From: Wocania ichthyoenteri Th78
GTDB lineage: Bacteria > Bacteroidota > Bacteroidia > Flavobacteriales > Flavobacteriaceae
DNA: 64,000 nt
Reading direction: 5' to 3'
Assembly: GCF_000789235.1 (NCBI RefSeq)
Contig: NZ_KN525716.1
Location: 186,001 to 250,000, forward strand
Made by a program: the position numbers and the translations under genes. Each line of letters opens with the position of its first letter. Positions within the stretch are counted from its first letter, which is position 1. This document shows positions 21,000 to 30,290 of this stretch, piece after piece. The notes under the pieces were generated by a model. The model saw only the letters and a list, made by a program, of their open reading frames with translations, was not told where the DNA came from and ran no database searches.

Positions 21000-21398
21000 T
21001 TAAACAAATCGGCTCAAATCCAAATCATTAATTGCTCCATGTGAAGCATGCGTCAGCACTACCCCATTCTTAATTACAATAAGTTGCGGAGATTCATGCA
21101 TAATCTGAAATTTGTACCCAACCTCGTTTGATACATCACGGTAATTTAATAAATCCAAATAATATAAATCCAAACCTTTTTCGGTGAAACTGTAAGAATC
21201 TACAAATTGCTTCATAACCATTCTACTAATACCACAGCGCGTTGAATGTTTAAAAATAACTTGCGTTTTTGTATTCGATTTATTTTCAATAAAATCCAAT
21301 TGAGCCAATTCATTTAAAGGAATCCAAGGTAATAGCTTTTCTTCTTTATTGTTGGCTGAACTTGTTGAAGTCCCAAATAATTTATTTATTAATCCCAT
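21000..21398 (-). CDS. ytxJ: YtxJ-like bacillithiol-system redox protein (monothiol thioredoxin fold)
   Basis: The 132-residue protein belongs to the YtxJ (DUF2847) family. It has a thioredoxin-like fold with a single active-site cysteine in HSTRCGISRM near residue 53, and the family's SPQLIVIKNGVV strand with a cis-proline position. The family is linked to bacillithiol, which many Bacteroidetes make; its exact reaction is not settled. It is convergent with the lipoprotein gene, and a perfect 20-bp palindrome lies just upstream of its start. Confidence 0.85.
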   Translation of the reverse strand: MGLINKLFGTSTSSANNKEEKLLPWIPLNELAQLDFIENKSNTKTQVIFKHSTRCGISRMVMKQFVDSYSFTEKGLDLYYLDLLNYRDVSNEVGYKFQIMHESPQLIVIKNGVVLTHASHGAINDLDLSRFV

Positions 21399-21414
21399 AA
21401 TTAAAAATATTTCT

Positions 21415-21434
21415 CCTCAAAACATGTTTTGAGG
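21415..21434. promoter_or_regulatory. Perfect 20-bp palindrome upstream of ytxJ
   Basis: CCTCAAAACATGTTTTGAGG is fully self-complementary and ends 16 bp before the ytxJ ATG on the minus strand. It has no loop, so an operator for a dimeric regulator is more likely than a terminator, but no regulator can be named. Confidence 0.45.
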
Positions 21435-21449
21435 TAACATTAATTTGTC

Positions 21450-21469
21450 ATTCCTGTAAAAACAGGAAT
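21450..21469. repeat. ATTCCTGT...ACAGGAAT intergenic hairpin
   Basis: An 8-bp perfect stem (21450-21457 and 21462-21469) with an AAAA loop is preceded by GTC and followed by CC. It resembles the short GTCATTCCTG-type dispersed repeats seen in many bacterial genomes. Confidence 0.6.
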
Positions 21470-21630
21470 CCACTTTTTACTATTAATATAATACTAAGTC
21501 GCTCACAACTTCAAAACTTACAAACTGACTAAAAGTCATTAAAACAAGGGCGTATCAAGACATTTTGTCGTTGAAATAGCATTGGTAAGATTATTGACTT
21601 AATACTTGTAAAGAAAATAAAAATACAGTT

Positions 21631-24237
21631 ATGAATTTAAATAATTATACAATAAAATCTCAAGAAGCTATTCAGCAAGCTCAACAAATTGCTCAAAGTT
21701 TCGGTCATCAACAAATAGAAAATGAGCATATTTTTAAAGGCATTTTTGAAGTTGATGAAAACGTATTACCGTTCATTCTAAAAAAATTAAATGTCAATAT
21801 TAATATCCTTCAACAAGCCTTAGATAAGCAACTAGAAAGTTTTCCAAAAGTTTCTGGAAGTGAATTAATGCTATCTCGCGAAGCTGGAAAAAGCCTAAAC
21901 GAGGCATCGATTATTGCTAAGAAAATGAAAGATGATTTTGTATCTATTGAACATTTAATTTTAGCCGTTTTTGAATCGAATAGCAAAATAGCACAAATGC
22001 TAAAAGATCAAGGCGTTACAGAAAAAGGTTTAAAGGCTGCAATTGATGAATTGCGAAAAGGCGAAAATGTAACCTCACAAAGTCAAGAGGAAACTTATAA
22101 TTCGCTCAATAAATATGCGAAAAACTTAAATCAATTAGCAAAAGACGGAAAATTAGATCCTGTAATTGGTCGTGATGAAGAAATACGTAGGATTCTTCAA
22201 ATATTATCGCGACGAACCAAAAACAACCCTATTCTAGTTGGTGAACCAGGTACTGGTAAAACAGCTATTGCAGAAGGTTTAGCTCACAGAATTATAGATG
22301 GAGATATTCCTGAAAATCTAAAAGACAAACAAATTTTTGCTCTAGATATGGGTGCATTAATTGCTGGTGCAAAATTTAAAGGTGAGTTTGAAGAACGCTT
22401 AAAAGCCGTTATAAAAGAAGTAACAACCAGTGATGGCGATATTGTTTTATTTATTGATGAAATTCACACGCTTGTTGGCGCTGGTGGCGGACAAGGTGCT
22501 ATGGATGCTGCTAATATTTTAAAACCGGCCTTAGCTCGAGGAGAACTGCGTGCTATTGGTGCAACAACGCTTGACGAGTATCAAAAATATTTTGAGAAAG
22601 ACAAAGCTTTAGAACGTCGTTTTCAAAAGGTTATGGTTGATGAGCCTGATACCGAAAGTGCCATTTCAATCTTAAGAGGTATTAAAGAAAAATACGAAAC
22701 ACATCATAAAGTTCGTATTAAAGATGAGGCTATTATTGGCGCGGTAGAATTATCGCAACGCTATATTACCAATCGTTTTTTGCCAGATAAAGCCATCGAC
22801 TTAATGGATGAAGCGGCATCAAAACTACGTATGGAAATCAACTCTAAACCTGAAGAATTAGATGTTTTAGATAGAAAAATCATGCAATTAGAGATTGAAA
22901 TTGAGGCTATTAAACGCGAAAAAGATGAAAGTAAATTAAAATCTCTACGTTCAGATTTGGCAAATTTAAAAGAGCAGCGCAATGAAATAAATGCCAAATG
23001 GAAAAGTGAAAAGGAAGTAGTCGATAATATCCAAAACACAAAACAAGACATTGAAAACTTCAAATTAGAAGCTGAAAAAGCAGAACGCGATGGCGATTAT
23101 GGTAAAGTTGCCGAATTACGCTACGGAAAAATAAAAGAAGCTCAAGAGCAGCTTGAAAGTTTTCAAAAACAATTACAAGAGCGATCCGAAAATTCATTAA
23201 TTAAAGAAGAAGTAACTTATGATGATATTGCAGAAGTAGTCGCCAAATGGACAGGTATTCCAGTTACAAAAATGCTACAAAGCGAACGTGAAAAACTTTT
23301 AAAATTAGAAGATGAATTGCACAAACGTGTTGTAGGTCAAGAAGAGGCTATAGTTGCGGTAAGTGATGCCGTTAGAAGAAGTCGCGCTGGTTTACAAAAT
23401 CCACAAAAACCGATTGGAACGTTCTTATTTTTAGGAACCACTGGAGTTGGTAAAACAGAACTTGCAAAAGCATTAGCCGAATATTTGTTTGATGATGAAA
23501 ATGCAATGACTAGAATTGACATGAGCGAATACCAAGAACGACATGCGGTTAGCAGATTAGTTGGTGCACCTCCAGGATATGTTGGGTATGACGAAGGCGG
23601 ACAATTAACGGAAGCTGTTCGTAGAAAACCATATTCTGTAGTACTGCTAGATGAAATTGAAAAAGCACATCCAGATACCTTTAATATTCTTTTACAAGTG
23701 CTTGATGAAGGACATTTAACAGACAATAAAGGACGTGTAGCTGACTTTAAAAACACGATTATTATTATGACTTCAAATATTGGCAGTCATCTAATTCAAG
23801 AGCGTTTTGAAGCTACAAAGGACTTAAATTCGGCTATTGAAGCTGCAAAAATCGACGTTTTGGGATTATTAAAACAAAGTGTTCGTCCTGAGTTTTTAAA
23901 TAGAATTGATGATACCATTATGTTTACACCATTAAGTAAAGAAAATATTGTAGATATTGTTGGATTGCAATTAAAATCAGTTACGAAAATGATAGCAAAA
24001 CAAGGTATTACATTTGATGCAACCTCGGAAGCTATAACATATTTAGCAAATAAAGGTTATAATCCAGAATACGGAGCTAGACCAGTAAAGCGTGTTATTC
24101 AAAAAGAAGTTTTAAATGCATTAAGCAAAGAAATATTATCAGGAAAAGTAACTACAGATAGTATTATTTTATTAGATGCCTTTGATGATGAATTAGTATT
24201 TAGAAACCAAAATAGCCTAGTTACTGAAGAATTTTAG
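21631..24237 (+). CDS. clpB: ATP-dependent chaperone ClpB
   Basis: ClpB is the hexameric disaggregase that works with DnaK. The 868-residue protein has the Clp N domain (1-145), the first AAA+ domain with Walker A GEPGTGKT near residue 205, and a middle coiled coil (about 400-530) rich in E, K and R. The second AAA+ domain has Walker A GTTGVGKT near 610 and sensor segment FLNRIDD near 755. The middle domain separates it from ClpA/ClpC. It is single in its transcription unit, and a strong terminator follows. Confidence 0.97.
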   Translation: MNLNNYTIKSQEAIQQAQQIAQSFGHQQIENEHIFKGIFEVDENVLPFILKKLNVNINILQQALDKQLESFPKVSGSELMLSREAGKSLNEASIIAKKMKDDFVSIEHLILAVFESNSKIAQMLKDQGVTEKGLKAAIDELRKGENVTSQSQEETYNSLNKYAKNLNQLAKDGKLDPVIGRDEEIRRILQILSRRTKNNPILVGEPGTGKTAIAEGLAHRIIDGDIPENLKDKQIFALDMGALIAGAKFKGEFEERLKAVIKEVTTSDGDIVLFIDEIHTLVGAGGGQGAMDAANILKPALARGELRAIGATTLDEYQKYFEKDKALERRFQKVMVDEPDTESAISILRGIKEKYETHHKVRIKDEAIIGAVELSQRYITNRFLPDKAIDLMDEAASKLRMEINSKPEELDVLDRKIMQLEIEIEAIKREKDESKLKSLRSDLANLKEQRNEINAKWKSEKEVVDNIQNTKQDIENFKLEAEKAERDGDYGKVAELRYGKIKEAQEQLESFQKQLQERSENSLIKEEVTYDDIAEVVAKWTGIPVTKMLQSEREKLLKLEDELHKRVVGQEEAIVAVSDAVRRSRAGLQNPQKPIGTFLFLGTTGVGKTELAKALAEYLFDDENAMTRIDMSEYQERHAVSRLVGAPPGYVGYDEGGQLTEAVRRKPYSVVLLDEIEKAHPDTFNILLQVLDEGHLTDNKGRVADFKNTIIIMTSNIGSHLIQERFEATKDLNSAIEAAKIDVLGLLKQSVRPEFLNRIDDTIMFTPLSKENIVDIVGLQLKSVTKMIAKQGITFDATSEAITYLANKGYNPEYGARPVKRVIQKEVLNALSKEILSGKVTTDSIILLDAFDDELVFRNQNSLVTEEF

Positions 24238-24302
24238 ACTAAAATGAAATTTGTTTGTAACAAAATGATTTTCTAACAGTCTATTAGTTGGTTGGTTAGT
24301 TG

Positions 24303-24349
24303 AAAAGCAACATGAATCTTTAACAAGATGATTGTTGCTTTTCCTTTTT
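24303..24349 (+). terminator. Terminator after clpB
   Basis: AAAAGCAACA (24303-24312) pairs with TGTTGCTTTT (24333-24342), followed by a T-rich tail. Confidence 0.8.
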
Positions 24350-24373
24350 ATTAAACTTAGAACACTAATTTAA

Positions 24374-24393
24374 AATATACCGTTTGGTATTTT
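24374..24393. promoter_or_regulatory. Operator of the TetR-family gene
   Basis: AATATACC-GTTT-GGTATTTT is an inverted repeat with half-sites ATACC/GGTAT and a 4-bp spacer. It lies just upstream of a TATATTTG -7 box (24398-24405) of the regulator gene. A site of the same geometry lies before the next gene. Confidence 0.7.
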
Positions 24394-24413
24394 TTATTAT
24401 ATTTGCTTCAACA

Positions 24414-25010
24414 ATGAAAACAAAAGCAGAACTTACATCGGAATACATTCTAGAAATTGCAGCTCCAATATTCAATAAAAATGGGTATGCAGCAACTAGT
24501 ATGCGAGATATTACCGAAGCGACATCGTTAACAAAAGGAGCCATCTACGGCAATTTTAAAAATAAAGAAGAATTAGCTATTGCAGCTTTTAAGTTTACAG
24601 TTAAAAGCCTAATGAAAGATATTTCTAAACACCTTGAATTAAGCAATTCTCCAATCCAAAAATTATTTCTGATTTCAGATTTCTACAGAAACTACTATCC
24701 ATACAGTAAAAAAAATGGTGGTTGCCCAGTTTTAAATATTGGTGTTGATGCTAATAATCAAAACTCATTATTACTTAAAAAAGTAAAAGAAGTGATTGAA
24801 AAAATTCAAGACCAAGTAGCTACTATTATTGAAAACGGAATTGAAGCTGGAGAAATATCTACTAAGGTTAATGCAATGCAATACGCCAAAAGATTAGACA
24901 CCATGATTCAAGGTGCTATATTTATGACTTACACCATGGATGATGAGCATTACATGAAAGACACCATGAATCAAATTGATCAAATGATCCATAACGAACT
25001 TAAAATATAA
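24414..25010 (+). CDS. TetR/AcrR family transcriptional regulator
   Basis: The product of about 198 residues starts at ATG 24414 (MKTKAELTSEYIL). An upstream in-frame ATG at 24384 would begin inside the operator and ahead of the -7 box, so I reject it. The N-terminal helix-turn-helix reads AAPIFNKNGYAATSMRDI followed by TKGAIYGNFKNKEELA, the classical TetR signature. The C-terminal two thirds are helical and would bind an unknown ligand. It is followed after 51 bp by a thioesterase gene. Matching palindromes ahead of both genes suggest it represses itself and the thioesterase. Confidence 0.93.
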   Translation: MKTKAELTSEYILEIAAPIFNKNGYAATSMRDITEATSLTKGAIYGNFKNKEELAIAAFKFTVKSLMKDISKHLELSNSPIQKLFLISDFYRNYYPYSKKNGGCPVLNIGVDANNQNSLLLKKVKEVIEKIQDQVATIIENGIEAGEISTKVNAMQYAKRLDTMIQGAIFMTYTMDDEHYMKDTMNQIDQMIHNELKI

Positions 25011-25024
25011 TATTTTTTAATCAA

Positions 25025-25046
25025 AAATATACTAATTAGTATATTT
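25025..25046. promoter_or_regulatory. 22-bp perfect palindrome, second operator of the TetR regulator
   Basis: The palindrome is centred between 25035 and 25036 with core ATACTAATTAGTAT, so it has half-sites ATACT/AGTAT with a 4-bp spacer. This matches the geometry of the site before the tetR gene. It ends 15 bp before the thioesterase ATG. Confidence 0.7.
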
Positions 25047-25061
25047 AAAATAAATCAAAAA

Positions 25062-25559
25062 ATGACATACTTACTAAACGTATTAGAAAGCAAAACAAAA
25101 ATTAGATTTCAAGATTGCGACCCATTTAATCATTTAAACAATGGTAGTTATATAAATTATTTTATGAATCATCGTGAAGATGCTTTAATAGAACATTATA
25201 ATATTGATATTTATAAAATGGCTAAAACATTAGGAAAAAGTTGGGTATCTAGTAGTAATCAAATTGCTTATTTAAAACCAGCATTTTTAATGGAAACAGT
25301 AGTTATTGAATCTCAATTAATTAAATATACTGATAGCGAGTTATACGTAGAAATGCGTATGTACAACGAAAGTAAGAGTCATTTAAAAGCTGTAATTTGG
25401 TGCGGTTTTGTTCACTATAATTTATTAAAACAGCAACGAGAAACACATTCAAAAGAATTAATGCAATTATTTGATAATGTAAACAATCCTGTGCTTTTAG
25501 ATTCATTTGAAGCGCGTATTAATCAACTTAAAAAATATAAAACAAGAATTACCGTTTAA
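25062..25559 (+). CDS. Hotdog-fold acyl-CoA thioesterase (4HBT type)
   Basis: This 165-residue protein begins with a typical hotdog motif, RFQDCDPFNHLNNGSYINYF, with the catalytic Asp/His region of 4-hydroxybenzoyl-CoA thioesterases, followed by AYLKPAFLMETVVIES and the strands of the fold. It probably hydrolyses an acyl-CoA; the acyl group cannot be told. The gene is 51 bp after the TetR gene with a perfect palindrome between, so it is likely the regulator's target. No efflux or fatty-acid gene follows. Confidence 0.88.
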   Translation: MTYLLNVLESKTKIRFQDCDPFNHLNNGSYINYFMNHREDALIEHYNIDIYKMAKTLGKSWVSSSNQIAYLKPAFLMETVVIESQLIKYTDSELYVEMRMYNESKSHLKAVIWCGFVHYNLLKQQRETHSKELMQLFDNVNNPVLLDSFEARINQLKKYKTRITV

Positions 25560-25719
25560 CTTACTAACAATACATTGTTAATTAAAACCTTGTTAAAATT
25601 CAAAAATGAACGTTTTAATTTCCTACTTTTACATCGATTTGAGCCCCGAATTATAAATTAAGCAAATACATAATACTATTTGTTCATTTTTTAAAAACAA
25701 TAAAAAATCTACTTAATCA

Positions 25720-26457
25720 ATGCATATTACTAATTATATAGAGTACACATTATTGCATCCGTCAGCTACAGAGAGGGACATTATAGAATTATGTTTAGCA
25801 GCACAAAAAAACAATTATTATGCTGTTAATATAAATAATTATTATGTGCCTTTAGCAAAACAATTATTAAGTAAAACTGGTGTTAAAGTTTGTACTCCAA
25901 TTGGTTTTCCATTAGGAGCTATGTCAACAGCATCTAAAGTTTACGAGGCGAAACAAGCCTTAAAGGATGGTGTAGATGAAATTGAAATGGTAATAAACCA
26001 AGGCTTACTTAAAAGTAAAAATTATGTTTCTGTTTTAAAAGATATTACTGATGTAAAGCTAGCCATTGGAGAGACTCCGTTAAAAGTGATTATAGAGATT
26101 TCTGAATTAAACAAAAATGAGATTATTAGAATTTGTGAAATTTGTTTAGACGCCAAAGTAGATTACATAAAAACTTCAAGTGGTTTTTCTAAAAATGGAT
26201 CCACTTTAACTACCGTAAAAATTATTAAAAAAACAGTAAGAGATCATATTAAAATAGCTGCTTTCGATGGCATCGAAGATTACGAAACTGCAATAAAATA
26301 TTTAGAAGCTGGTGCCGACAGAGTTGGTATAAACTATGGTGTAGAGCTTATTAATAAAACACGGTCAAAAAGAAATTCTAAAATATTTAAACAGTATATA
26401 AAAACTTTTAAAGAAGAAGATACTTTAAAAGCAGAGAATGTTGCTGAAAAAATTTAA
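25720..26457 (+). CDS. DeoC-like aldolase paralogue with altered active site
   Basis: The 245-residue protein aligns over its whole length with the true DeoC encoded 200 bp downstream. The Schiff-base lysine is kept (K151 in YIKTSSGF). The proton-relay aspartate is Glu89 (EIEM for EIDM), the second active lysine is Ala180 (IKIAAFDG for VKIKASGG), and the phosphate-binding GTSSG loop reads GINYG. The opening IDHTLLKP is IEYTLLHP. It has a charged C-terminal tail of about 30 residues not seen in the paralogue. It is probably not an ordinary deoxyribose-phosphate aldolase. Frame and codon use look intact, so it is expressed or recently retired. A terminator follows. Confidence 0.85.
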   Translation: MHITNYIEYTLLHPSATERDIIELCLAAQKNNYYAVNINNYYVPLAKQLLSKTGVKVCTPIGFPLGAMSTASKVYEAKQALKDGVDEIEMVINQGLLKSKNYVSVLKDITDVKLAIGETPLKVIIEISELNKNEIIRICEICLDAKVDYIKTSSGFSKNGSTLTTVKIIKKTVRDHIKIAAFDGIEDYETAIKYLEAGADRVGINYGVELINKTRSKRNSKIFKQYIKTFKEEDTLKAENVAEKI

Positions 26458-26472
26458 GACTAATTCAAAAGG

Positions 26473-26517
26473 AAAAAAAGCTAAACAAAATATATAAATT
26501 TCTGTTTAGCTTTTTTT
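26473..26517 (+). terminator. Terminator between the two deoC paralogues
   Basis: A perfect 15-bp stem (26473-26487 with 26503-26517), core AGCTAAACA/TGTTTAGCT, is flanked by A- and T-runs. It separates the degenerate deoC from the functional one. Confidence 0.9.
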
Positions 26518-26659
26518 ATGGTATCTATCTAGGTTACTATTTAACAATAAACTGACTAAAATCATAGTTTTGAAGTCATTTTTATATGCATCTTAGTGTT
26601 TTAAAATTACTAGTTGTAATCTGCTTTATTAAAAAAATAAACTTAATTTTAGCATTCCT

Positions 26660-27328
26660 ATGAGACTTTTAAATACCTATATAGACCATACACTTTTAAA
26701 ACCAACAGCTACAAAGAGTGATATTATAAAGCTTTGTAAAGAGGCCATACAATATCAATTTTTCTCTGTCTGTGTTAATAGTTCCTACGTGTCTTTGGCT
26801 AAAGCACAATTAAAGAATAGCAATGTAAAAGTATGCAGTGTTATTGGGTTTCCATTAGGAAGTATGTCTACACAAGCCAAAGTTGCAGAAACCAAATCTG
26901 CTTTACATGATGGAGCCGACGAAATTGACATGGTTATTAACTTAGGCCTCCTCAAGAGTAAAGATTTTGATGCCGTTTGGAAAGATATTGAATCGGTTAA
27001 AAAAAATATGCCTTATCAGGTATTAAAAGTTATTTTAGAAACTTGTTATTTAGAAGAATTAGAAATTATAAAAGCTAGTGAACTTGCAATACAAAGTGGA
27101 GCAGATTTTATTAAAACATCAACTGGATTTGGAACCGGCGGTGCTACAATTCATGATATAAAACTCATGAAAAGTGTAGCAAACAATACGGTAAAAATTA
27201 AAGCCTCTGGCGGAATAAAAGATAAAAAAAAGGCATTGGAATACATAAACCTAGGTGTAGATCGCTTAGGAACATCATCTGGAATCGCAATAGTTACTGG
27301 CAAATCTCAAATAGAAAGCAATTATTAA
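26660..27328 (+). CDS. deoC: Deoxyribose-phosphate aldolase
   Basis: DeoC splits 2-deoxyribose 5-phosphate into glyceraldehyde 3-phosphate and acetaldehyde, the last step of deoxynucleoside salvage. The 222-residue protein keeps the whole catalytic set: D90 (EIDMVINLG), Schiff-base K152 (FIKTSTGFG) and K181 (VKIKASGGI), plus the phosphate loop LGTSSG. It is followed after 40 bp by the DeoD-type phosphorylase gene, so the pair forms a deo operon. The duplicated neighbour upstream lacks these residues. Confidence 0.96.
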   Translation: MRLLNTYIDHTLLKPTATKSDIIKLCKEAIQYQFFSVCVNSSYVSLAKAQLKNSNVKVCSVIGFPLGSMSTQAKVAETKSALHDGADEIDMVINLGLLKSKDFDAVWKDIESVKKNMPYQVLKVILETCYLEELEIIKASELAIQSGADFIKTSTGFGTGGATIHDIKLMKSVANNTVKIKASGGIKDKKKALEYINLGVDRLGTSSGIAIVTGKSQIESNY

Positions 27329-27368
27329 ATCACGTAAGAGTGAGAATTTCATCTTATAACTAAAATAA

Positions 27369-28067
27369 ATGAGTGTACATATTGAAGCCGAAAAAGGCGA
27401 CATTGCTGAAACGATTTTACTTCCTGGAGATCCTCTTCGTGCAAAATGGATTGCAGAAACTTTTTTTGAAAATCCTGTCTGCTTTAATAAAATAAGAGGT
27501 ATGCTAGGTTACACAGGGACTTATAACGGAAATCACATTTCGGTTATGGGCACTGGTATGGGTGTACCTTCTATTTCTATTTACGCACACGAACTCATTA
27601 CAGAATATGGCGTTAAAAACCTTATTAGAGTTGGAAGTGCAGGCTCATATCAAAAGCATATTAAAATAAGAGACATCATTTTTGCTATGGCAGCATCTTC
27701 AAATTCTGGTGTTAACGAATTGCGTTTTGGTGGTGCAGACTATGCGCCTACTGCGAATTTTGAGTTATTTCAAAAAGCTGTTGATATAGCCAAAGAAAAA
27801 AATATTACTGTAAAAGCTGGTAATGTTTTTACTTCTGATGAATTTTATGCTGACGATTTTGAATCGTATAAAAAGTGGTCAAAATTTGGAGTGCTTTGTG
27901 TAGAAATGGAAAGTGCTGGTTTGTATACCGTAGCTGCAAAACACAATGTAAATGCGCTTTCTATTTTAACTATATCTGATTCATTAGTCACAGGAGAACG
28001 AACCACAAGTAAAGAACGTGAAACTACATTTTCTGAAATGGTTGAAATAGCAATGAAACTTGCTTAA
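27369..28067 (+). CDS. deoD: DeoD-type purine-nucleoside phosphorylase
   Basis: This enzyme phosphorolyses purine (deoxy)nucleosides to base and (deoxy)ribose 1-phosphate. The 232-residue length and the motifs [39 protein letters not shown] and SDSLVTGE identify the hexameric bacterial group. It lies 40 bp after deoC in the same direction, so deoxyinosine or deoxyadenosine carbon could flow to central metabolism once a phosphopentomutase, not in this window, has acted. Confidence 0.96.
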   Translation: MSVHIEAEKGDIAETILLPGDPLRAKWIAETFFENPVCFNKIRGMLGYTGTYNGNHISVMGTGMGVPSISIYAHELITEYGVKNLIRVGSAGSYQKHIKIRDIIFAMAASSNSGVNELRFGGADYAPTANFELFQKAVDIAKEKNITVKAGNVFTSDEFYADDFESYKKWSKFGVLCVEMESAGLYTVAAKHNVNALSILTISDSLVTGERTTSKERETTFSEMVEIAMKLA

Positions 28068-28140
28068 AGCAACTTTAACAATTAATTAAAAGTTAGTCAT
28101 TCAAAACGCTTTATATTTGATGATAATCAAGTTTTTAACG

Positions 28141-28647
28141 ATGAAATATTTATTCCTTTTTGCATTTGCAATACTATCATCAACCACTTTTTCACAAGAA
28201 AAAATCGCTTCCGAAGCTTCTACCTATTATTTTATTCGTCATGCAGAAAAAGATAGAACCGACAAAACAAATAAAAATCCACATTTAACCGAAATTGGCA
28301 AAAAACGAGCAACAAGTTGGAGTAAAATATTTTCAAATATAAAATTTGATGCCATTTATTCCACCGATTATAATAGAACCAAAGAAACAGCGCAACCAAC
28401 AGCCACAAAAAACGGATTAGAATTAACAATTTATCACCCTTATAAGCTTGACACAAAAACGCTTTTAAACGATACTGAAAACAAAACTGTTCTTATTGTC
28501 GGGCATAGCAATACAACACCAATGTTCGTAAATTCTATTCTAGGCTATAAAAAGCATGAAGATATTGATGATAGCAACAATGGCAACTTATATATAATTA
28601 CAGTAATTGACGGTAAAACTTCAGATCAGGTATTAACTATCAATTAA
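28141..28647 (+). CDS. Secreted histidine phosphatase (phosphoglycerate-mutase-like)
   Basis: I place the start at ATG 28141 (MKYLFLFAFAILSSTTFSQ), which gives a signal peptide; an ATG at 28117 would put eight extra residues before it. The mature protein of about 150 residues has the catalytic RHAEK motif near its start, IYSTDYNRTKETAQ in the middle and VGHSNTTP with the second histidine, all marks of histidine phosphatase branch 1. The substrate is unknown and the cell location would be periplasmic. Its last 8 bp overlap the end of the convergent lipoprotein gene. Confidence 0.9.
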   Translation: MKYLFLFAFAILSSTTFSQEKIASEASTYYFIRHAEKDRTDKTNKNPHLTEIGKKRATSWSKIFSNIKFDAIYSTDYNRTKETAQPTATKNGLELTIYHPYKLDTKTLLNDTENKTVLIVGHSNTTPMFVNSILGYKKHEDIDDSNNGNLYIITVIDGKTSDQVLTIN

Positions 28648-29377
28648 CTACAATGTTCGTTAAGTCTATTTTAGACACGATTTGTAACTGATTTTTTTCA
28701 AATAAATCATCTAAACCAAATACTGAAACAGATAAGTCTTTAGGTTTATAATTAGTATAATCTACAAACCTAATGTCGTTAACATAACGTTCGTTATAGG
28801 CTTCTCTAAATCGTAAACCAATGCCATGATTTTCGTGATACGAATAGGCAATGTAATCAGTTTTATAAGTTGTAGTGTTTATCCAATACACAAATACATC
28901 TTCAAAATCTTCACCTCCTCCATCTTGATTAAAAGTGATTTTAATCTTATGATATGGCTTTCCTTTCAAAGTAACCTTTTCAACATATTGCTTGTTTACA
29001 GCGGCATCGTTCAACCCGTAAGGTAAAACCGAAAAATAGTGAACTGAATTTACCGAAGCTGAATATTTAGGAACCATACTATCAGGAACTTTTACTATTT
29101 CATTATTAATATAACGCTCAAATCCGTCATTAGATAAAACATCTCTAACGATACCTGTTGAATCTTTAAATCTTCTTTCTAGTTGAAAACTTCCATTATT
29201 ACGAGTTGCTTTGTAGTTTTTATCTCTAAAATCAAATGCAATAGTTGAGTTTTTAATTTTATCACCACCTGAAATTTCTATCGATTTGTCAACGATATCT
29301 TGCACGTTAACTTCTTTTTGTTTTTCACAACTTAAAAAGAGCATCGTAGCTGTAAAAAGTAGAAAATATTTTTTCAT
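28640..29377 (-). CDS. DUF6503-like lipoprotein
   Basis: This 245-residue lipoprotein (lipobox LFLSC, Cys17) starts its mature part with a helix and ISGGDKIKNSTIAFDFRDKNYKATR, the pattern of DUF6503 proteins of Bacteroidetes. The fold is probably a large antiparallel beta structure like LolA/LolB relatives, but that is inference. Its function is not known. It overlaps the convergent phosphatase gene by 8 bp. Confidence 0.82.
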   Translation of the reverse strand: MKKYFLLFTATMLFLSCEKQKEVNVQDIVDKSIEISGGDKIKNSTIAFDFRDKNYKATRNNGSFQLERRFKDSTGIVRDVLSNDGFERYINNEIVKVPDSMVPKYSASVNSVHYFSVLPYGLNDAAVNKQYVEKVTLKGKPYHKIKITFNQDGGGEDFEDVFVYWINTTTYKTDYIAYSYHENHGIGLRFREAYNERYVNDIRFVDYTNYKPKDLSVSVFGLDDLFEKNQLQIVSKIDLTNIVVN

Positions 29378-29441
29378 TTTTTGTTTTTATTGTAAGTCGC
29401 AAAATTAAACACAACTTACCTAATAGAACCATAAAATTTTC

Positions 29442-30290
29442 TTAATATTCCACTAATTTAAAAGTAATATTTTGCCCTGTAAACTTTTGTGCTAAAACAT
29501 TTATTGAAGTTTCTTTTAGCTGTAAAATCCTAGGGTAACCACCAGTAGTTTGACAATCTCGCATTAAAATAATAAGCTTGCCAGAAGGTGTTAATTGCAC
29601 CGTTCCGGGAAGCACTAACGATGTAATTATAGGTTCTAATTTATTTTTTAAAGTGTCTTCCAATTGATAAGCCATTCTATTATTCTCTTTTGAAATTTTA
29701 AATATTTTTGAAAACAGTTTTTCTTGTTGCTCTTTGGAAAGATATTCGAATTCTGGACCTTTAAAAACTTCCATTTTTTTTGAAATAAAATGATTTCTAT
29801 TTACTTTAATACTTGCATGTTTTCTATTATTAATAGTAGAATATGATATGGGCAACTCATCATTTTTATTAAGCAAAAACGGATTAGTAATGCCTTTATA
29901 CATGCTTTTGCTTCCCATAACAGCTTCAGTTTTAAAACCTCCAGAAATCGCTAAATAGCTTCTAAATCCGTAATTAAGCTTTTCAAACGATAAAATATCT
30001 CCAGATTTTACAGCAATATTTTTATAAAGTTTTATAGGATTAAAATTGATTTTTGGTGACATATCTGCACCCGAAATACAAATATTGGTATCACCATTAA
30101 ATTGAAGTGTGGCACCGGTCATTGTCATTTCAATAACCGCTGCATTTTTATCGTTGCATAAAACAGCATTGGCAATGGATGCCGAATTACGATCCATAAC
30201 TCCAGAATATGGTACACCGTATTGCTGGAAACCCATACGACCAAAATCTTGAATGGTTGAAAAGAAGCCTGTTTTTATTACTTTAACCAT
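29442..30290 (-). CDS. pxpC: 5-oxoprolinase subunit PxpC (KipA-like)
   Basis: PxpC is part of the prokaryotic ATP-dependent 5-oxoprolinase PxpABC, which opens 5-oxoproline to glutamate. The 282-residue protein begins TGFFSTIQDFGRMGFQQYGV and has GVMDRNSASIAN and LVLPGTVQLTPSGKLIILM, typical of the carboxyltransferase-like KipA family. It overlaps pxpB by 8 bp, which suggests translational coupling. It is the last gene of the minus-strand operon. Confidence 0.93.
   Translation of the reverse strand: MVKVIKTGFFSTIQDFGRMGFQQYGVPYSGVMDRNSASIANAVLCNDKNAAVIEMTMTGATLQFNGDTNICISGADMSPKINFNPIKLYKNIAVKSGDILSFEKLNYGFRSYLAISGGFKTEAVMGSKSMYKGITNPFLLNKNDELPISYSTINNRKHASIKVNRNHFISKKMEVFKGPEFEYLSKEQQEKLFSKIFKISKENNRMAYQLEDTLKNKLEPIITSLVLPGTVQLTPSGKLIILMRDCQTTGGYPRILQLKETSINVLAQKFTGQNITFKLVEY

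Noticed and set aside
24384-24413. An earlier start for the TetR gene
   Set aside because: The added ten residues lie over the operator and the -7 box; the conserved protein begins at 24414.
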